64,000 nt of DNA from Haematobia irritans (Eukaryota; Arthropoda; Insecta; Diptera; Muscidae): the NCBI RefSeq assembly GCF_050003625.1, contig NC_134400.1:55804066-55868065 (forward strand), given 5' to 3'. Under the pieces are notes generated by a model. The model was not told where the DNA came from. It saw only the letters and a list, made by a program, of their open reading frames with translations, and did not search any database. This document shows positions 1 through 11,693 of the stretch, one piece after another. Each line of letters opens with the position of its first letter. Positions within the stretch are counted from its first letter, which is position 1. The translations under genes were made by a program, and so were the position numbers.

Positions 1-13
1 CCGTATCACCCTT
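1..13. mobile_element. Terminus of a truncated DD37E Tc1/mariner-type element
   Basis: The first 13 bases match the terminal inverted repeat end of the elements at 14068-15366 and 53573-54858 (inner-to-outer GTATCACCCTT) and are followed by a TA, the Tc1/mariner target duplication. The rest of this copy lies outside the window to the left. Confidence 0.75.
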
Positions 14-15
14 TA

Positions 16-265
16 ACAAAAGAAGAACGTGGAGTCGAGTATAAACATATATAAATAGTATTATAATATACACATAAATTTATTTAGGCGTGAACAGTTT
101 TTTACTAGCATTTAACACCATTTTAAATGCATTTAAAACTTACCGTGTTTTGTACTTAATTTCATTTTTACCCTTATGTTAAGGCCGGTATTAAGTTGGC
201 ATTATTGTTCTAAAATGACCCTGTTTTGCCTTTTACTTTTCTTTAATAATTAATTTTAAAGAAAA
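16..265. other. AT-rich non-coding stretch
   Basis: No coding potential, RNA gene or recognisable repeat seen. It is the unique left flank of the tandem triplication that starts near 266. Confidence 0.5.
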
Positions 266-514
266 CAAGTATATACGGCCGTAAGTTCGGCCAGGCCGAA
301 GCTTATGTACCCTCCATCATGGATTGCGTAGAAACTTCTTCTAAACACTGCCATTCACAATCGAATTACTTAAGTTGCGGTAACGCTTGCCGATGGCAAG
401 GTATCTTAAAACCTCCTAACACCATCTTCTAAATTGTATGTAAGTCCATACGTGGTATATATTAGATCAAAAAAGATCGATCCAATACGTATGTAATTCA
501 GTTTGACAAAGTAG

Positions 515-897
515 ACATACAATTTTGACAAAATTTTCTACAGAAACATAATTTATCAAAATTTTCTATAGAAATAAAATTTTCACAAAATTTTCTATAG
601 AAATAAAATTTTGACAAAATATTCTATAGAAAGAAAATTTTGAAAAAAATTTCTACAGAAATAAAATTTTAACAAAATTTTCTATAGAAATAAACTTTTG
701 ACAAAATTTTCTATAGAAATAAAATCTTGGTAGATTATTTGTGGCTCGAGTGGCAACCATGATTATGAACCGAATAAAATTTGAACAAAATTTTCTATAA
801 AAATAAAATTTTGACAAAGATGGAAATTTTATTATGAACCGAATAAAATTTTAACAAAATTTTCTCTAGAAATAAAATTTTGACAAAATTGTCTATA
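515..897 (+). repeat. 29-bp tandem repeat array (copy A)
   Basis: Imperfect head-to-tail repeats of a 29-bp unit built on AAATTTTGACAAAATTTTC followed by TATAGAAAT. The same array recurs in copies B and C. No coding role is apparent. Confidence 0.85.
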
Positions 898-1103
898 CAC
901 TCAAAAAAAAGTGAACCCTATATTTCACTAAAGCTGATTTAACTCTATTTTAGTTCATGGAATTATTACGTTTTAATAAAGTTTCCCTGACGTTAATAAT
1001 TTTTTGCGTACGTTTGTTAATAAAACTAAAATAGAGGAAAAAATTATACGCAAAGGAAGTATAAAGATTAACTAAATTCGGGTCTCCCACAAAATAGTTC
1101 TGA
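898..1103. mobile_element. ~205-bp insertion present only in copy A
   Basis: Interrupts the 29-bp array in copy A; copies B and C are continuous here. It begins CACTCAAAAAAAAGTGAACC, resembling the terminus at 46451 read on the minus strand (CACTGAAAAAACAGTGAACC). Probably a short non-autonomous element. No clean target duplication could be assigned. Confidence 0.45.
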
Positions 1104-1299
1104 ATTTTCTATAGAAATAAAATTTTGGTAGATTATTTTTGGCTCGAGTGGCAACCATGATTATGAACCGATATAGACCAATTTTTGTGTGATTGGACCA
1201 ATTTTGTTATGGTTGTTAGCGACCATATACTAACACCACGTTCCTAATTTGAACCGGATCAGATGAATTTTGCTTCTCCAAGAGGCTCCGGAGGTCAAA

Positions 1300-2130
1300 T
1301 CTGGAGAACGTTTTATATGGGGGCTATATATAATTATGGACCAACTCTGGCACGGTTGTTAAAGATCATATACTAACACCATGTTCCAAATTACAACCGG
1401 CTTGGATGAAATTTGCTTCTCTTGGAGACTTCGCAAGCCAAATCTGGGGATCGGTTTATATGGGGGCTATATATAATTATGAACCGATGTGGACCAATTT
1501 TTGCATGGTTGTTAGAGACCATATACCAACATCATGTACCAAATTTCAGCCGTATCGGATGAAATTTGCTTCTCTTTGATGCTCCGCAAGCCAAATCTGG
1601 GGATCGGTTTATATGGGGGTTATATATAATTATGGACCGATGTGGACCAATTTCTGCATGATTGTTAGAGACCATATACCAACACCATGTACCAAATTTC
1701 AGCCGGATCGGATGAAATTTGCTTCTCTTAGAGGCTCCACAAGCCAAATCTGGGGATCGGTTTATATGGGGGCTATATATAATTAAGGACCGATATGGAC
1801 CAATTTTTGCATGGTTATTAGAGACCATATACCAACATCATGTACCAAATTTCAGCCGGATCGGATGAAATATTCTTCTCTTTGAGGCTCCGCAAGCCAA
1901 ATCTGGGGATCGGTATATATGGGGGCTATATATAATTATGGACCGATGTGGACCAATTTTTGCATGGTTGTTAGAGACCATATACCAACACCATGTACCA
2001 AATTTCAGCCTGATCGGATGAAATATGCTTCTGTTAGAGGCTCCACAAGCCAAATCTGGGGGTCCCTTTATATGGGGGCTATGCGTAAAAGTGGACCGAT
2101 ATGGCCCATTTTCAATACCATCTGACCTAC
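1300..2130 (+). repeat. 153-bp tandem repeat array (copy A, about 6 units)
   Basis: Each unit contains TTTATATGGGGGCTATATA, a GGACCGATGTGGACC segment and GCCGGATCGGATGAAATTTG. Spacing measured between adjacent units in copy B is exactly 153 bp. Because 153 is a multiple of 3, units stay open in several frames and give spurious repetitive reading frames on both strands. The array ends in a (GGAC)n run near 2211-2226. Confidence 0.85.
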
Positions 2131-2589
2131 ATCGATAACAACTACTTGTGCCAAGTTTCAAGTCGATAGCTTGTTTCGTTCGGAAGTTAGGATGATTTCA
2201 ACAGACGGACGGACGGACGGACGGACGAACATGCTTAGATCGACTCAGAATTTCACCACGACCCAGAATATATATACTTTATGGGGTCTTAGAGCAATAT
2301 TTCGATGTGTTACAAACGGAATGACAAAGTTAATATACCCCCATCCTATGATGGAGGGTATAATAATCTTTTTCAAAATCGAACTTAATGCCCGCTTCCG
2401 AATGTCTATTCTCTTTACATGAGTATTCAAATTAAATAATATTTAGACTTAAGCATATCAACTGTTTGGCCTTATTATAAAACAGTTTTCCGAAACAACA
2501 TACACGCAGTTTCACAGAAATTGCTCTCTTTTGATTCTCTGGCTGTGTTATGTTGATATCTTTCGTCAACCCTCCCGGTTTCCATCTCT

Positions 2590-2860
2590 TTCGCTCTCTG
2601 AATAAAATATCACAACATATATATGTTTCCTCGAAATTTGTAAATTTATATATGTTTACATTCACACATATTATTTTTATGAAACATTCATGCCCCAAAC
2701 ATAATATATTCTAACATATTAACATATGTGTCCAAAACATTTAGTGTTAGTTTAGGAACATTACATGTTTGCACTTAAATATATTGTGTTTGAAAATTGT
2801 GCCCGAAACACATTTTGTTTATATCGGAACATATGAAAAACATATTTTTCTAACAGTGCA
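2590..2860. repeat. AACATATG-rich repeat fragment (copy A)
   Basis: Resembles the last ~200 bp of the insertion at 48807-49768, including CATATTAACATATGTGTCC and CATATGAAAAACA before the end. A duplicate lies in copy B at about 7090-7345. No genes. Confidence 0.55.
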
Positions 2861-3039
2861 TAAGTTACTGTTTACAATATAGAAACTTTCTTATAAATGA
2901 ATTCAATTGAAAGCAAACATTATTGCCCGACGTTACAATGTATGAACTATGAACATGAACTAAAATACAATATCTTCTTTATATTATCTATATGTGATTC
3001 ATGGTGGTAATATTTAAGGTTCGGCCCAGCCGAACTTAA

Positions 3040-4183
3040 GTCCATTTTTGTTTCTTCTATTATAGGGTGCAATTTCGTACATTGTAGTTAAAAAGTATAC
3101 CAAATTTATTGTACAAAGTTTTTTTTTCAGTAGAAAATTTTGTCAAGATTTTATTTCTACAGAAAATTTATGAAGTACCTCCTAGTTGGAGAGAAATATT
3201 TTGCAAAATCTAACAAAACAGCAAGAATTCTACCATTCCACCAAACAGTAAAAAAATCTACCAACTTTGGAAACCGTGAGGGAGTGTGGTTTTTAATGCA
3301 GTATTTAGTTTACTAAACAATATCTGCATCAGTGTCGTATGCATGGCGCTATGTGAACAAACTTGAGCAGCCGAACTGTACGGCCTTCTTGTCCCATTCC
3401 CTGTTCTATATGTGGATTGACTAACAATTCAATGTAGGGCCCAATTTATTGCGATGAATCTCTACGATTCATTCACACCAAAAAATTATGCCTTGACGTT
3501 GATGTTAGAGTCCTTCAAAGAGGTAAATTTTGGTCAAAGATTTTTAAAGCAATCAATCAAAGCCATACTAAGCATATTTCAGGCTGCATAATTGCAATTT
3601 TGCAATTTCTTGTTTCTGCAATCTAAATGAAAAGTTTGCCATAATTACTCTCATTGACGAAGAGAATCAACATGATTTCCTAGAAGCTGATAATGACAAA
3701 AGAAATTTGATTTTTTGTTTTAAATAGCAGAAACCAACAATGTAGTTCGTTATATTAATTGAACATTTTGCCTTGATTGATAACACGAATAAATCGGAGA
3801 ACATCTGCCTATAATAACATTCGATATGTAAAGCTGCTGCTATTCTATTTCACCAGAAATCAAAAGGAAAATATTTGTTGACAATTATTTTAGTTACACC
3901 AATGCGATAGGCCCTATTACCTAAAGGAGTAACATCCAAAAAAGTAAAAGGAAACTATTTTGAGTTTTCTATTTCACCAACTAAGTGATTTTCCACCACC
4001 AAAACTTGTAAGTTGTAAAAAAATTTCCAACTCAATATTATATTTACATTAATTTATTGAAAAAAGTAATCGTGAAAATATTCTGCATTTCGAAGCAGAA
4101 GCCACTATGTTTGGCTCTTTAAATAAAAAGAAATATATACTGCCTTAAGGCCACGTCCTTTGAGTAAGGAAAAAAATAATAAA
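3040..4183. other. Spacer of the tandem duplication (copy A)
   Basis: Non-coding sequence between repeat copies, matched at 7517-9286 in copy B apart from a 570-bp insertion and a ~60-bp indel. No gene recognised. It holds the empty target site (GTGTCGTATGCATGG, about 3333-3347) of the copy-B MITE at 7818. Confidence 0.6.
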
Positions 4184-4297
4184 CAAGTATATACGGCCGT
4201 AAGTTCGGCCAGGCCGAAGCTTATGTACCCTCCATCATGGATTGCGTAGAAACATCTAAACACTGCCACCACAATCGAATTACTTAAGTTGCGGTAA

Positions 4298-4867
4298 CAC
4301 AGACAAAAATATCACCAAAATATCTCCAATTAAAAAGTTAATTGAAGTTGAAAATGTTGTCAATTAATAAATTAATTGATACAATTAACTTTTTAATCAT
4401 GATAGAAACATTAATTTAATTAAGCCAGTGATTGAAAATTTAAAAATTTTTAATTAAAAAATTAATTGATATGATTAACTTTTTAATCAAATTCGGAAGA
4501 CTTATTCAGTTAAAAAAAGTGCTGATTTTTTTTTTAATTTTTAATTAAAAATGTATTTCAAACAATGATTTGTTAATACAAATAAAAACTCTAAGTCAAT
4601 TCAGAAAGTAATTAAAAATAGTTACCTTTTTTAATTAATAAATTAATTGAGTTTTGCAATCAACATCAATTAAATTTTTAATTGAATCAATTAAAAAATT
4701 AATTGAAATTAATGAAAAAATCAATTAATTCTTTAATCAAGAATTTTTTCTATGCCCAATTAAAACTGTGATTGATACTATCATTTTCGTGATTGAAGAC
4801 ATTTCAATTAAAAAATTAATTGGATCAATTAATTCGGTGATTGAATCAGAAAAATTTTTTTTGTGTG
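4298..4867. mobile_element. 570-bp MITE, copy 1 (AA target duplication)
   Basis: Present in copy B only. Copy A carries the empty site GGTAACGCTTGCC, while copy B has GGTAA, insert, AACGCTTGCC, so the target duplication is AA. The element starts CACAGACAAAAAT and ends TTTTTTTTGTGTG, giving short inverted ends of CACA(G/C)A type. The interior is very AT-rich with many AATTAATTGA and TTTTTAATT motifs, and has no open frame of substance. Confidence 0.85.
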
Positions 4868-5012
4868 AACGCTTGCCGATGGCAAGGTATCTTTAGGATA
4901 CTATCATAAAACCTCCTAACACCATCTTCTCAATTGTATGTAAGTCCATACGTGGTATATATTAAATCAAAAAAGATCGATCCAATACGTATATAATTCA
5001 GTTTGACAAAGT

Positions 5013-5470
5013 AGACATAAAATTTTGACAAAATTTTCTACAGAAATAAAATTTTAACAAAATTTTCTATAGAAATAAAATTTTTACAAAATTTTCTATA
5101 GAAATAAAAATTTTGACAAAATTTTCTATAGACAGAAAATTTTGACAAAAATTTCTACAGAAATAAAATTTTAACAAAATTTTCTATAGAAATAAACTTT
5201 TGACAAAATTTTCTATAGAAATAAAATCTTGGTAGATTATTTTTGGCTCGAGTGGCAACCATGATTATGCACCGAATAAAATTTGAACAAAATTTTCTAT
5301 AGAAATAAAATTTTGACAAAATTTTCTATAGAAATAAAATTTTGACAATGATGAAAATTTTATTATGAACCGAATAAAATTTTAACAAAATTTTATCTAG
5401 AAATAAAATTTTGACAAAATTTTTATAGAAATAAAATGTTGACAAAATTTTCTATAGAAATAAAATTTTG
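5013..5470 (+). repeat. 29-bp tandem repeat array (copy B)
   Basis: Same unit as 515-897 (AAATTTTGACAAAATTTTC plus TATAGAAAT), uninterrupted here by the copy-A insertion. Confidence 0.85.
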
Positions 5471-5646
5471 GTAGATTGTTTTTGGCTCTAGTGGCAACCA
5501 TGAGTATGAATCGATATGGACCAATTTTTGTGTGATTGGACCAATTTTGGTATGGTTTTTAGCGACCATATACTAACACCACGTTCCTAATTTGAACCGG
5601 ATCAGATGAATTTTGTTCCTCCAAGAGGCTCCGGAGGTCAAATCTG

Positions 5647-6560
5647 GAGAACGTTTTATATGGGGGCTATATATAATTATGGACCGATATGGACCAATTC
5701 TGGCACGGTTGTTAAAGATCATATACTAACACCATGTTCCAAATTACAACCGGCTTGGATGAAATTTGCTTCTCTTGGAGACTTCGCAAGCCAAATCTGG
5801 GGATCGGTTTATATGGGGGCTATATATAATTATGAACCGATGTGGACCAATTTTTGCATGGTTGTTAGAGACCATATACCAACATCATGTACCAAATTTC
5901 AGCCGTATCGGATGAAATTTGCTTCTCTTTGATGCTCCGCAAGCCAAATCTGGGGATCGGTTTATATGGGGGTTATATATAATTATGGACCGATGTGGAC
6001 CAATTTTTGCATGATTGTTAGAGACCATATACCAACACCATGTACCAAATTTCAGCCGGATCGGATGAAATTTGCTTCTGTTAGAGGCTCCACAAGCCAA
6101 ATCTGGGGATCGGTTTATATGGGGGCTATATATAATTAAGGACCGATATGGACTAATTTTTGCATGGTTGTTAGAGACCATATACCAACATCATGTACCA
6201 AATTTCAGCCGGATCGGATGAAATTTTCTTCTCTTTGAGGCTCCGCAAGCCAAATCTGGGGATCGGTATATATGGGGGCTATATATAATTATGGACCGAT
6301 GTGGACCAATTTTTGCATGGTTATTAGAGACCATATACCAACACCATGTACCAAATTGCAGCCGGATCGGATGAAATTTGCTTCTCTTTTAGGCTCCGCA
6401 AGCCAAATCTGGGGATCGGTTTATATGGGGGCTATATATAATTATGGACCGATGTGGACCAATTTTTGCATGGTTGTTAGAGACCGTATACCAACACCAT
6501 GTACCAAATTTCAGCCGGATCTGTTAGAGGCTCCACAAGCCAAATCTGAGGGTCCCTTTA
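5647..6560 (+). repeat. 153-bp tandem repeat array (copy B, about 7 units)
   Basis: Units begin GGATCGGTTTATATGGGGG at 5801, 5954 and 6107, exactly 153 bp apart. The last unit is shortened and is followed by a (GGAC)n run near 6701-6716. Confidence 0.85.
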
Positions 6561-7516
6561 TATGGGGGCTATACGTAAAAGTGGACCGATATGGCCCATT
6601 TTCAATACCATCCGACCTACATCTATAACAACTACTTGTGCCAAGTTTCAAGTCGATAGCTTGTTTCGTTCGGAAGTTGGCGTGATTTCAACAGACGGAC
6701 GGACGGACGGACGGACGAACATGCTTAGATCGACTCAGAATTTCACCACGACCCAGAATATATATACTTTATGGGGTCTTAGAGCAATATTTCGATGTGT
6801 TACAAACGGAATGACAAAGTTAATATACCCCCATCCTATGATGGAGGGTATAATAAACTTTTTCAAAATCGAACTTAATGCCCGCTTCCGAATGTCTATT
6901 CTCTTTACATGAGTATTCAAATTAAATAATATTTAGACTTAAGCATATCAACTGTTTGGCCTTATTATAAAACAGTTTTCCGAAACAACATACACGCAGT
7001 TTCACAGAAATTGCTCTCTTTTGATTCTCTCGCTGTGTTATGTTGATATCTTTCGTCAACCCTCCCGGTTTCCATCTCTCTCGCTCTCTGAATAAAATAT
7101 CACAACATATATATGTTTACTCGAAATTTGTAAATTTATATATGTTTACATTCACACATATTTTTATGAAACATTCATGCCCCAAACATAATATATTCTA
7201 ACATATTAACATATGTGTCCAAAACATTTAGTGTTAGTTTAGGAACATTACATGTTTGCACTTAAATATATTGTGTTTAAAAATTGTGCCCGAAACACAT
7301 TTTGTTTATATCGGAACATATGAAAAACATATTTTTCTAACAGTGCATAAGTTACTGTTTACAATATAGAAACTTTCTTATAAATGAATTCAATCGAAAG
7401 CAAACATTATTGCCCGACGTTACAATGTATGAACTATGAACATGAACTAAAATACAATATCTTCTTTATATATGTGATGGTGGTGGGTATTTAAGGTTCG
7501 GCCCAGCCGAATTTAA

Positions 7517-9286
7517 GTCCATTTTTGTTTCTTCTATTATAGGGTGCAATTTCGTAAATTGTAGTTAAAAAGTATACCAAATTTATTGTACAAAGTTTTT
7601 TTTTTCAGTAGAAAATTTTGTCAAGATTTTATTTCTACAGAAAATTTATGAAGTACCTCCTAGTTGGAGAGAACTATTTTGAAAAATCTAACAAAACAGT
7701 AAGAATTCTACCATTCCACCAAACAGTAAAAAAATCTACCAACTTTGGAAACCGTGAGGGAGTGTGGTTTTTAATGCAGTATTTAGTTTACTAAACAATA
7801 TCTGCATCAGTGTCGTACACAGAAAAAAATATCACCAAAATATTTCCAATTAAAAAGTTAATTGAATTTGAAATTTTTTTCAATTAATAAATTAATTGGT
7901 ACAATTAACTTTTTAATCAAGATAGAAACATTAAGTTAATTAAGTCAATGATTGAAAATTTTAAAATTTTTAATTAAAAAGTTAATTGATACAATAAACT
8001 TTTAATCAAATTCGAAAGACTAAGTCAGTTTATGATGATGAACATTTTTTTAAATTTTTAATTAATTTTTTTTTTCAAACAATCAATTGTTAATCCAAAT
8101 AAAAATTCTAAGCCAATTCAGAATTTAATTGAAAATAGTTACCTTTTTTTAATAAATAAATTAATTGAGTTTTGCAATCAACATCAATTAAATTTTTAAT
8201 TGAATCAATTAAAAAATTAATTGAAATATGGCAATGAAATCAATCAATTTTTTAATCAAGATTTTTTTCTATGCCCAATTAAAACTGTGATTGATACTAT
8301 CATTTTCGTGATTGAAGACATTTCAATTAAAAAATTAATTGGATCAATTAATTTCGTGATTGAATCAGAAAAAAATTTTTTTGTGTGTATGCATGGCGCT
8401 ATGTGAACAAACTTGAGCAGCCGAACTGTACGGCCTTCTTGTCCCATTCCCTGTTCTATATGTGGATTGACCAACAATTCAATGTAGGGCCCAATTTATT
8501 GCGATGAATATCTACGATTCATTCACACCAAAAAATTATGCCTTGGCGTTGATGTTAGAGTCCTTCAAAGAGGTAAATTTTGGTCAAAGATTTTTAAAGC
8601 AATCAATCAAAGCCATACTAAGCATATTTCAGGCTGCATAATTGCAATTTTGCAATTTCTTGTTTCTGCAATCTAAATGAAAAGTTTGCCATAATTACTC
8701 TCATTGACGAAGAGAATCAACATGATTTCCTAGAAGCTGATAATGAAGGCATTGATTTTGAAACTTTGAAAGAAACACCCTGAATTGACATGTGGGCAGG
8801 GACAAAAAAGAAATTTGATTTTTTGTTTTAAATAGCCGAAACCAACAATGTAGTTCGTTATATTAATTGAACATTTTGCCTTGATTGATAACACGAATAA
8901 ATCGGAGAACATCTGCCTATAATAACATTCGATATGTAAAGCTGCTGCTATTCTATTTCACCAGAAATCAAAAGGAAAATATTTGTTGACAATTATTTTA
9001 GTTACACCAATGCGATAGGCCCTATTACCTAAAGGAGTAACATCCAAAAAAGTAAAAGGAACCTATTTTGAGTTTTCTATTTCACCAAATAAGTGATTTT
9101 CCACCACCAAAACTTGTAAGTTGTAAAAAAATTTCCAACTCAATATTATATTTACATTAATTTATTGAAAAAAGTAATCGTGAAAATATTCTGCATTTCG
9201 AAGCAGAAGCCACTATGTTTGGCTCTTTAAATAAAAAGAAATATATACTGCCTTAAGGCCACGTCCTTTGAGTAAGGAAAAAAATA
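7517..9286. other. Spacer of the tandem duplication (copy B)
   Basis: Matches 3040-4183 but carries the 570-bp MITE at 7818-8387 and about 60 bp (8740-8805) missing from copy A. No gene recognised. Confidence 0.6.
7818..8387. mobile_element. 570-bp MITE, copy 2 (TA target duplication)
   Basis: Same family and exactly the same length as 4298-4867. It begins CACAGAAAAAAAT and ends ATTTTTTTGTGTG. The empty site in copy A reads GTGTCGTATGCATGG; here it reads GTGTCGTA, insert, TATGCATGG, so the target duplication is TA. Together the two copies indicate a 2-bp duplication with weak sequence preference. Confidence 0.85.
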
Positions 9287-9307
9287 ATAAACAAGTATAT
9301 ACGGCCG

Positions 9308-10855
9308 TAAGTTCGGCCAGGCCGAAGCTTATGTACCCTCCATCATGGATTGCGTAGAAACATCTAAACACTGCCATCCACAATCGAATTACTTAAGTTG
9401 CGGTAACGCTTGCCGATGGCAAGGTATCTTAAAACCTCCTAACACCATCTTCTAAATTGTATGTAAGTCCATCGTGGTATATATTAAATCAAAAAAGATC
9501 GATCCAATACGTATATAATTCAGTTTGACAAAGTAGACATAAAATTTTGACAACATTTTCTACAGAAATAAAATTTTAACAAAATTTTCTATAGAAATAA
9601 AATTTTTACAATATTTTCTATAGAAATAAAAATTTTGACAAAAATTTCTACAGAAATAAAATTTTAACAAAATTTTCTATAGAAATAAACTTTTGACAAA
9701 ATTTTCTATAGAAATAAAATCTTGGTAGATTATTTTTGGCTCGAGTGGCAACCATGATTATGCACCGAATAAAATTTTTAGAAAATTTTCTATAGAAATA
9801 AAATTTTGACAAAATTTTCTATAGAAATAAAATTTTGACAATGATGAAAATTTTATTATGAACCGAATAAAATTTTAACAAAATTTTATCTAGAAATAAA
9901 ATTATGACAAAATTTTTATAGAAATAAAATGTTGACAAAATTTTCTATACAAATAAAATTTTGGTAGATTGTTTTTGGCTCTAGTGGCAACCATGATTAT
10001 GAACCGATATGGACCAATTTTTGTGTGATTGGACCAATTTTGGTATAGTTTTTAGCGACCATATACTAACACCACGTTCCTAATTTGAACCGGATCGGAT
10101 GAATTTTGCTCCTCCATGAGGCTCCGGAGGTCAAATCTGGAGAATGTTTTATATGGGGGCTATATATAATTATGGACCGATATGGACCAATTCTGGCACG
10201 GTTGATAAAGATCATATACTAATACCATGTTCCAAATTACAACCGGATTGGATGAAATTTGCTTCTCTTGGAGACTTCGCAAGCCAAATCTGGAGATCGG
10301 TTTATATGGGGGCTATATATAATTATGAACCGATGTGGACCAATTTTTGCATGGTTGTTAGAGACCATATACCAACATCATGTACCAAATTTCAGCCGGA
10401 TCGGATGAAATTTGCTTCTCTTTGAGGCTCCGCAAGCCAAATCTTGGGATCGGTTTATATGGGGGCTATATATAATTATGAACCGATGTGGACCAATTTT
10501 TGCATGGTTGTTAGAGACCATATACCAACACCATATACCAAATTTCAGCCGGATCGGATGAAATATGCTTCTGTTAGAGACTCCACAAGCCAATTCTGAG
10601 GATCCCTTTATATGGCGGCTATACGTAAAAGTGGACCGATATGGCCCATTTTCAATACCATCCGACCTACATCGATAACAACTACTTGTGCCAAGTTTCA
10701 AGTCGATAGCTTGTTTCGTTCGGAAGTTAGCGTGATTTCAACAGACGGACGGACGGACATGCTTAGATCGACTCAGAATTTCACCACGACCCAGAATATA
10801 TATACTTTATGGGGTCTTAGAGCAATATTTCGATGTGTTACATACGGAATGACAT
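9308..10855 (+). mobile_element. Hairpin-ended dispersed repeat, copy C (truncated)
   Basis: Third copy, with a 29-bp array (about 9535-9965) and about four 153-bp units (10139-10620). It stops after GGAATGACA, where copies A and B continue AAGTTAATATACCC. The unrelated sequence starting near 10857 replaces the right end. Confidence 0.7.
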
Positions 10856-10856
10856 A

Positions 10857-11086
10857 TTGGGGAAAAATTTACTGGAAGTACAACATGTATATGAACTTAA
10901 ACTAAGTTAAATTTGCTTTAGAAACTTTCGTTTGCATTTTATGATACAAAATCTTCAACAGATGTTGTAACTTTTTTCTTTAAATTATATTTCTCAATTT
11001 AAAGAAAAATTTCAAGACTTAAAAAAAATAATTAAAAATTATATCAAACACAGTTATTCTAATTGTTCCCAATATTTCCCCAACTC
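10857..11086. mobile_element. Possible ~230-bp MITE breaking copy C
   Basis: Begins ATTGGGGAAAAATTT and ends CCCAATATTTCCCCAA, which are approximate inverse complements of each other. It sits where copy C stops, but the repeat does not resume on the other side. A simple insertion is therefore not demonstrated. Confidence 0.3.
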
Positions 11087-11521
11087 GCAAATTTTAGAAA
11101 AAGAAACCTCAAAAATGTCTCTTAAATTTACTGGATATATACTAACACGAAAATTGCTAGACTTTTATAAATTCCATTAAAATACAACAAAAGAGCTTAA
11201 AATTATACACAGTTTGCCTTTGTGTCTCTGATATGTGAAATTGATATTCTTTTGGTTTCGGTTGAACATCATCAGCATCTGCCAGGCAAACAAAGTCCTT
11301 TTGTTACCATTCTCCTTTATTAAATTTAAAAAGCTTTTAGTAACATTTATAAAATTAAATAAAATAAATTCACCAGATTTCTCTCATCCTGCCAATCAAT
11401 GGGTTTCACTATTGTATATTGTAACTTTAAAATACGTTCAAGGCCTAACGTATTCAATTATTGTACAAAGTTATTTGTCATAATAAAATTATATATGATT
11501 TTTCATCTCGACTTGATTTTA

Positions 11522-11548
11522 ACCTTATACCTCGCCGATGGTATAAGG
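11522..11548. other. Perfect 9-bp inverted repeat (hairpin)
   Basis: CCTTATACC, an 8-base loop, GGTATAAGG. It stands in otherwise unannotated AT-rich sequence (11087-11690) in which I see no gene. Function unknown. Confidence 0.5.
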
Positions 11549-11693
11549 TATATATCATTGAAAGGGATAGCATTGCTAGTATTTTGGTGAAGAAAATTTT
11601 GAGTTGGGGAGTTGCTGGGAAATTCCCAGAAATTTGGAAATATTTGTGAAGCTTTTTCGAAAAATAATAAGTATATACGGCCGTAAGTTCAGC

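Larger units (their letters stand above)
282..3039 (+). mobile_element. Hairpin-ended dispersed repeat, copy A
   Basis: The left end starts TAAGTTCGGCCAGGCCGAA and continues to a TACCC. The right end (near 3010-3039), read on the other strand, gives TAAGTTCGGCTGGGCCGAA and then TACCC. The ends are therefore imperfect inverted repeats and each is itself a short palindrome. An inner inverted pair (TACCCTCCATCAT near 308-320, and ATGATGGAGGGTATA near 2348-2363) marks a sub-element ending about 2364. No transposase is encoded. Open frames here are by-products of the 153-bp repeat. I cannot name the family; it looks non-autonomous. Confidence 0.6.
4200..7516 (+). mobile_element. Hairpin-ended dispersed repeat, copy B
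   Basis: Second copy of the repeat at 282-3039, with the same palindromic ends (TAAGTTCGGCCAGGCCGAA on the left; TTCGGCCCAGCCGAATTTAA on the right). It contains a 570-bp MITE at 4298, a 29-bp array at about 5013-5470 and a 153-bp array at about 5647-6560. No transposase. Confidence 0.6.
266..10855. repeat. Tandem triplication of a ~4-5 kb segment (copies A, B, C)
   Basis: The same junction (AAACAAGTATATACGGCCG) occurs at about 266, 4181 and 9290, each followed by the same order of sequences: hairpin-ended repeat, 29-bp array, 153-bp array, then a spacer. Copy A runs about 266-4183, copy B 4184-9286 and copy C 9287-10855, where it is cut off. The spacer is duplicated too, so this is a segmental duplication and not three independent transpositions. 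Copy B is longer because it holds two 570-bp insertions and an extra 153-bp unit. Copy A carries its own ~205-bp insertion and lacks a ~60-bp piece present in B near 8740-8805. Confidence 0.85.

Noticed and set aside
1532..2161. Long repetitive open frames over the 153-bp arrays (also near 5606-6628, 10144-10701, 26379-27380)
   Set aside because: The 153-bp unit is divisible by three, so several frames on both strands stay open. The predicted proteins are simple repeats with no domain.
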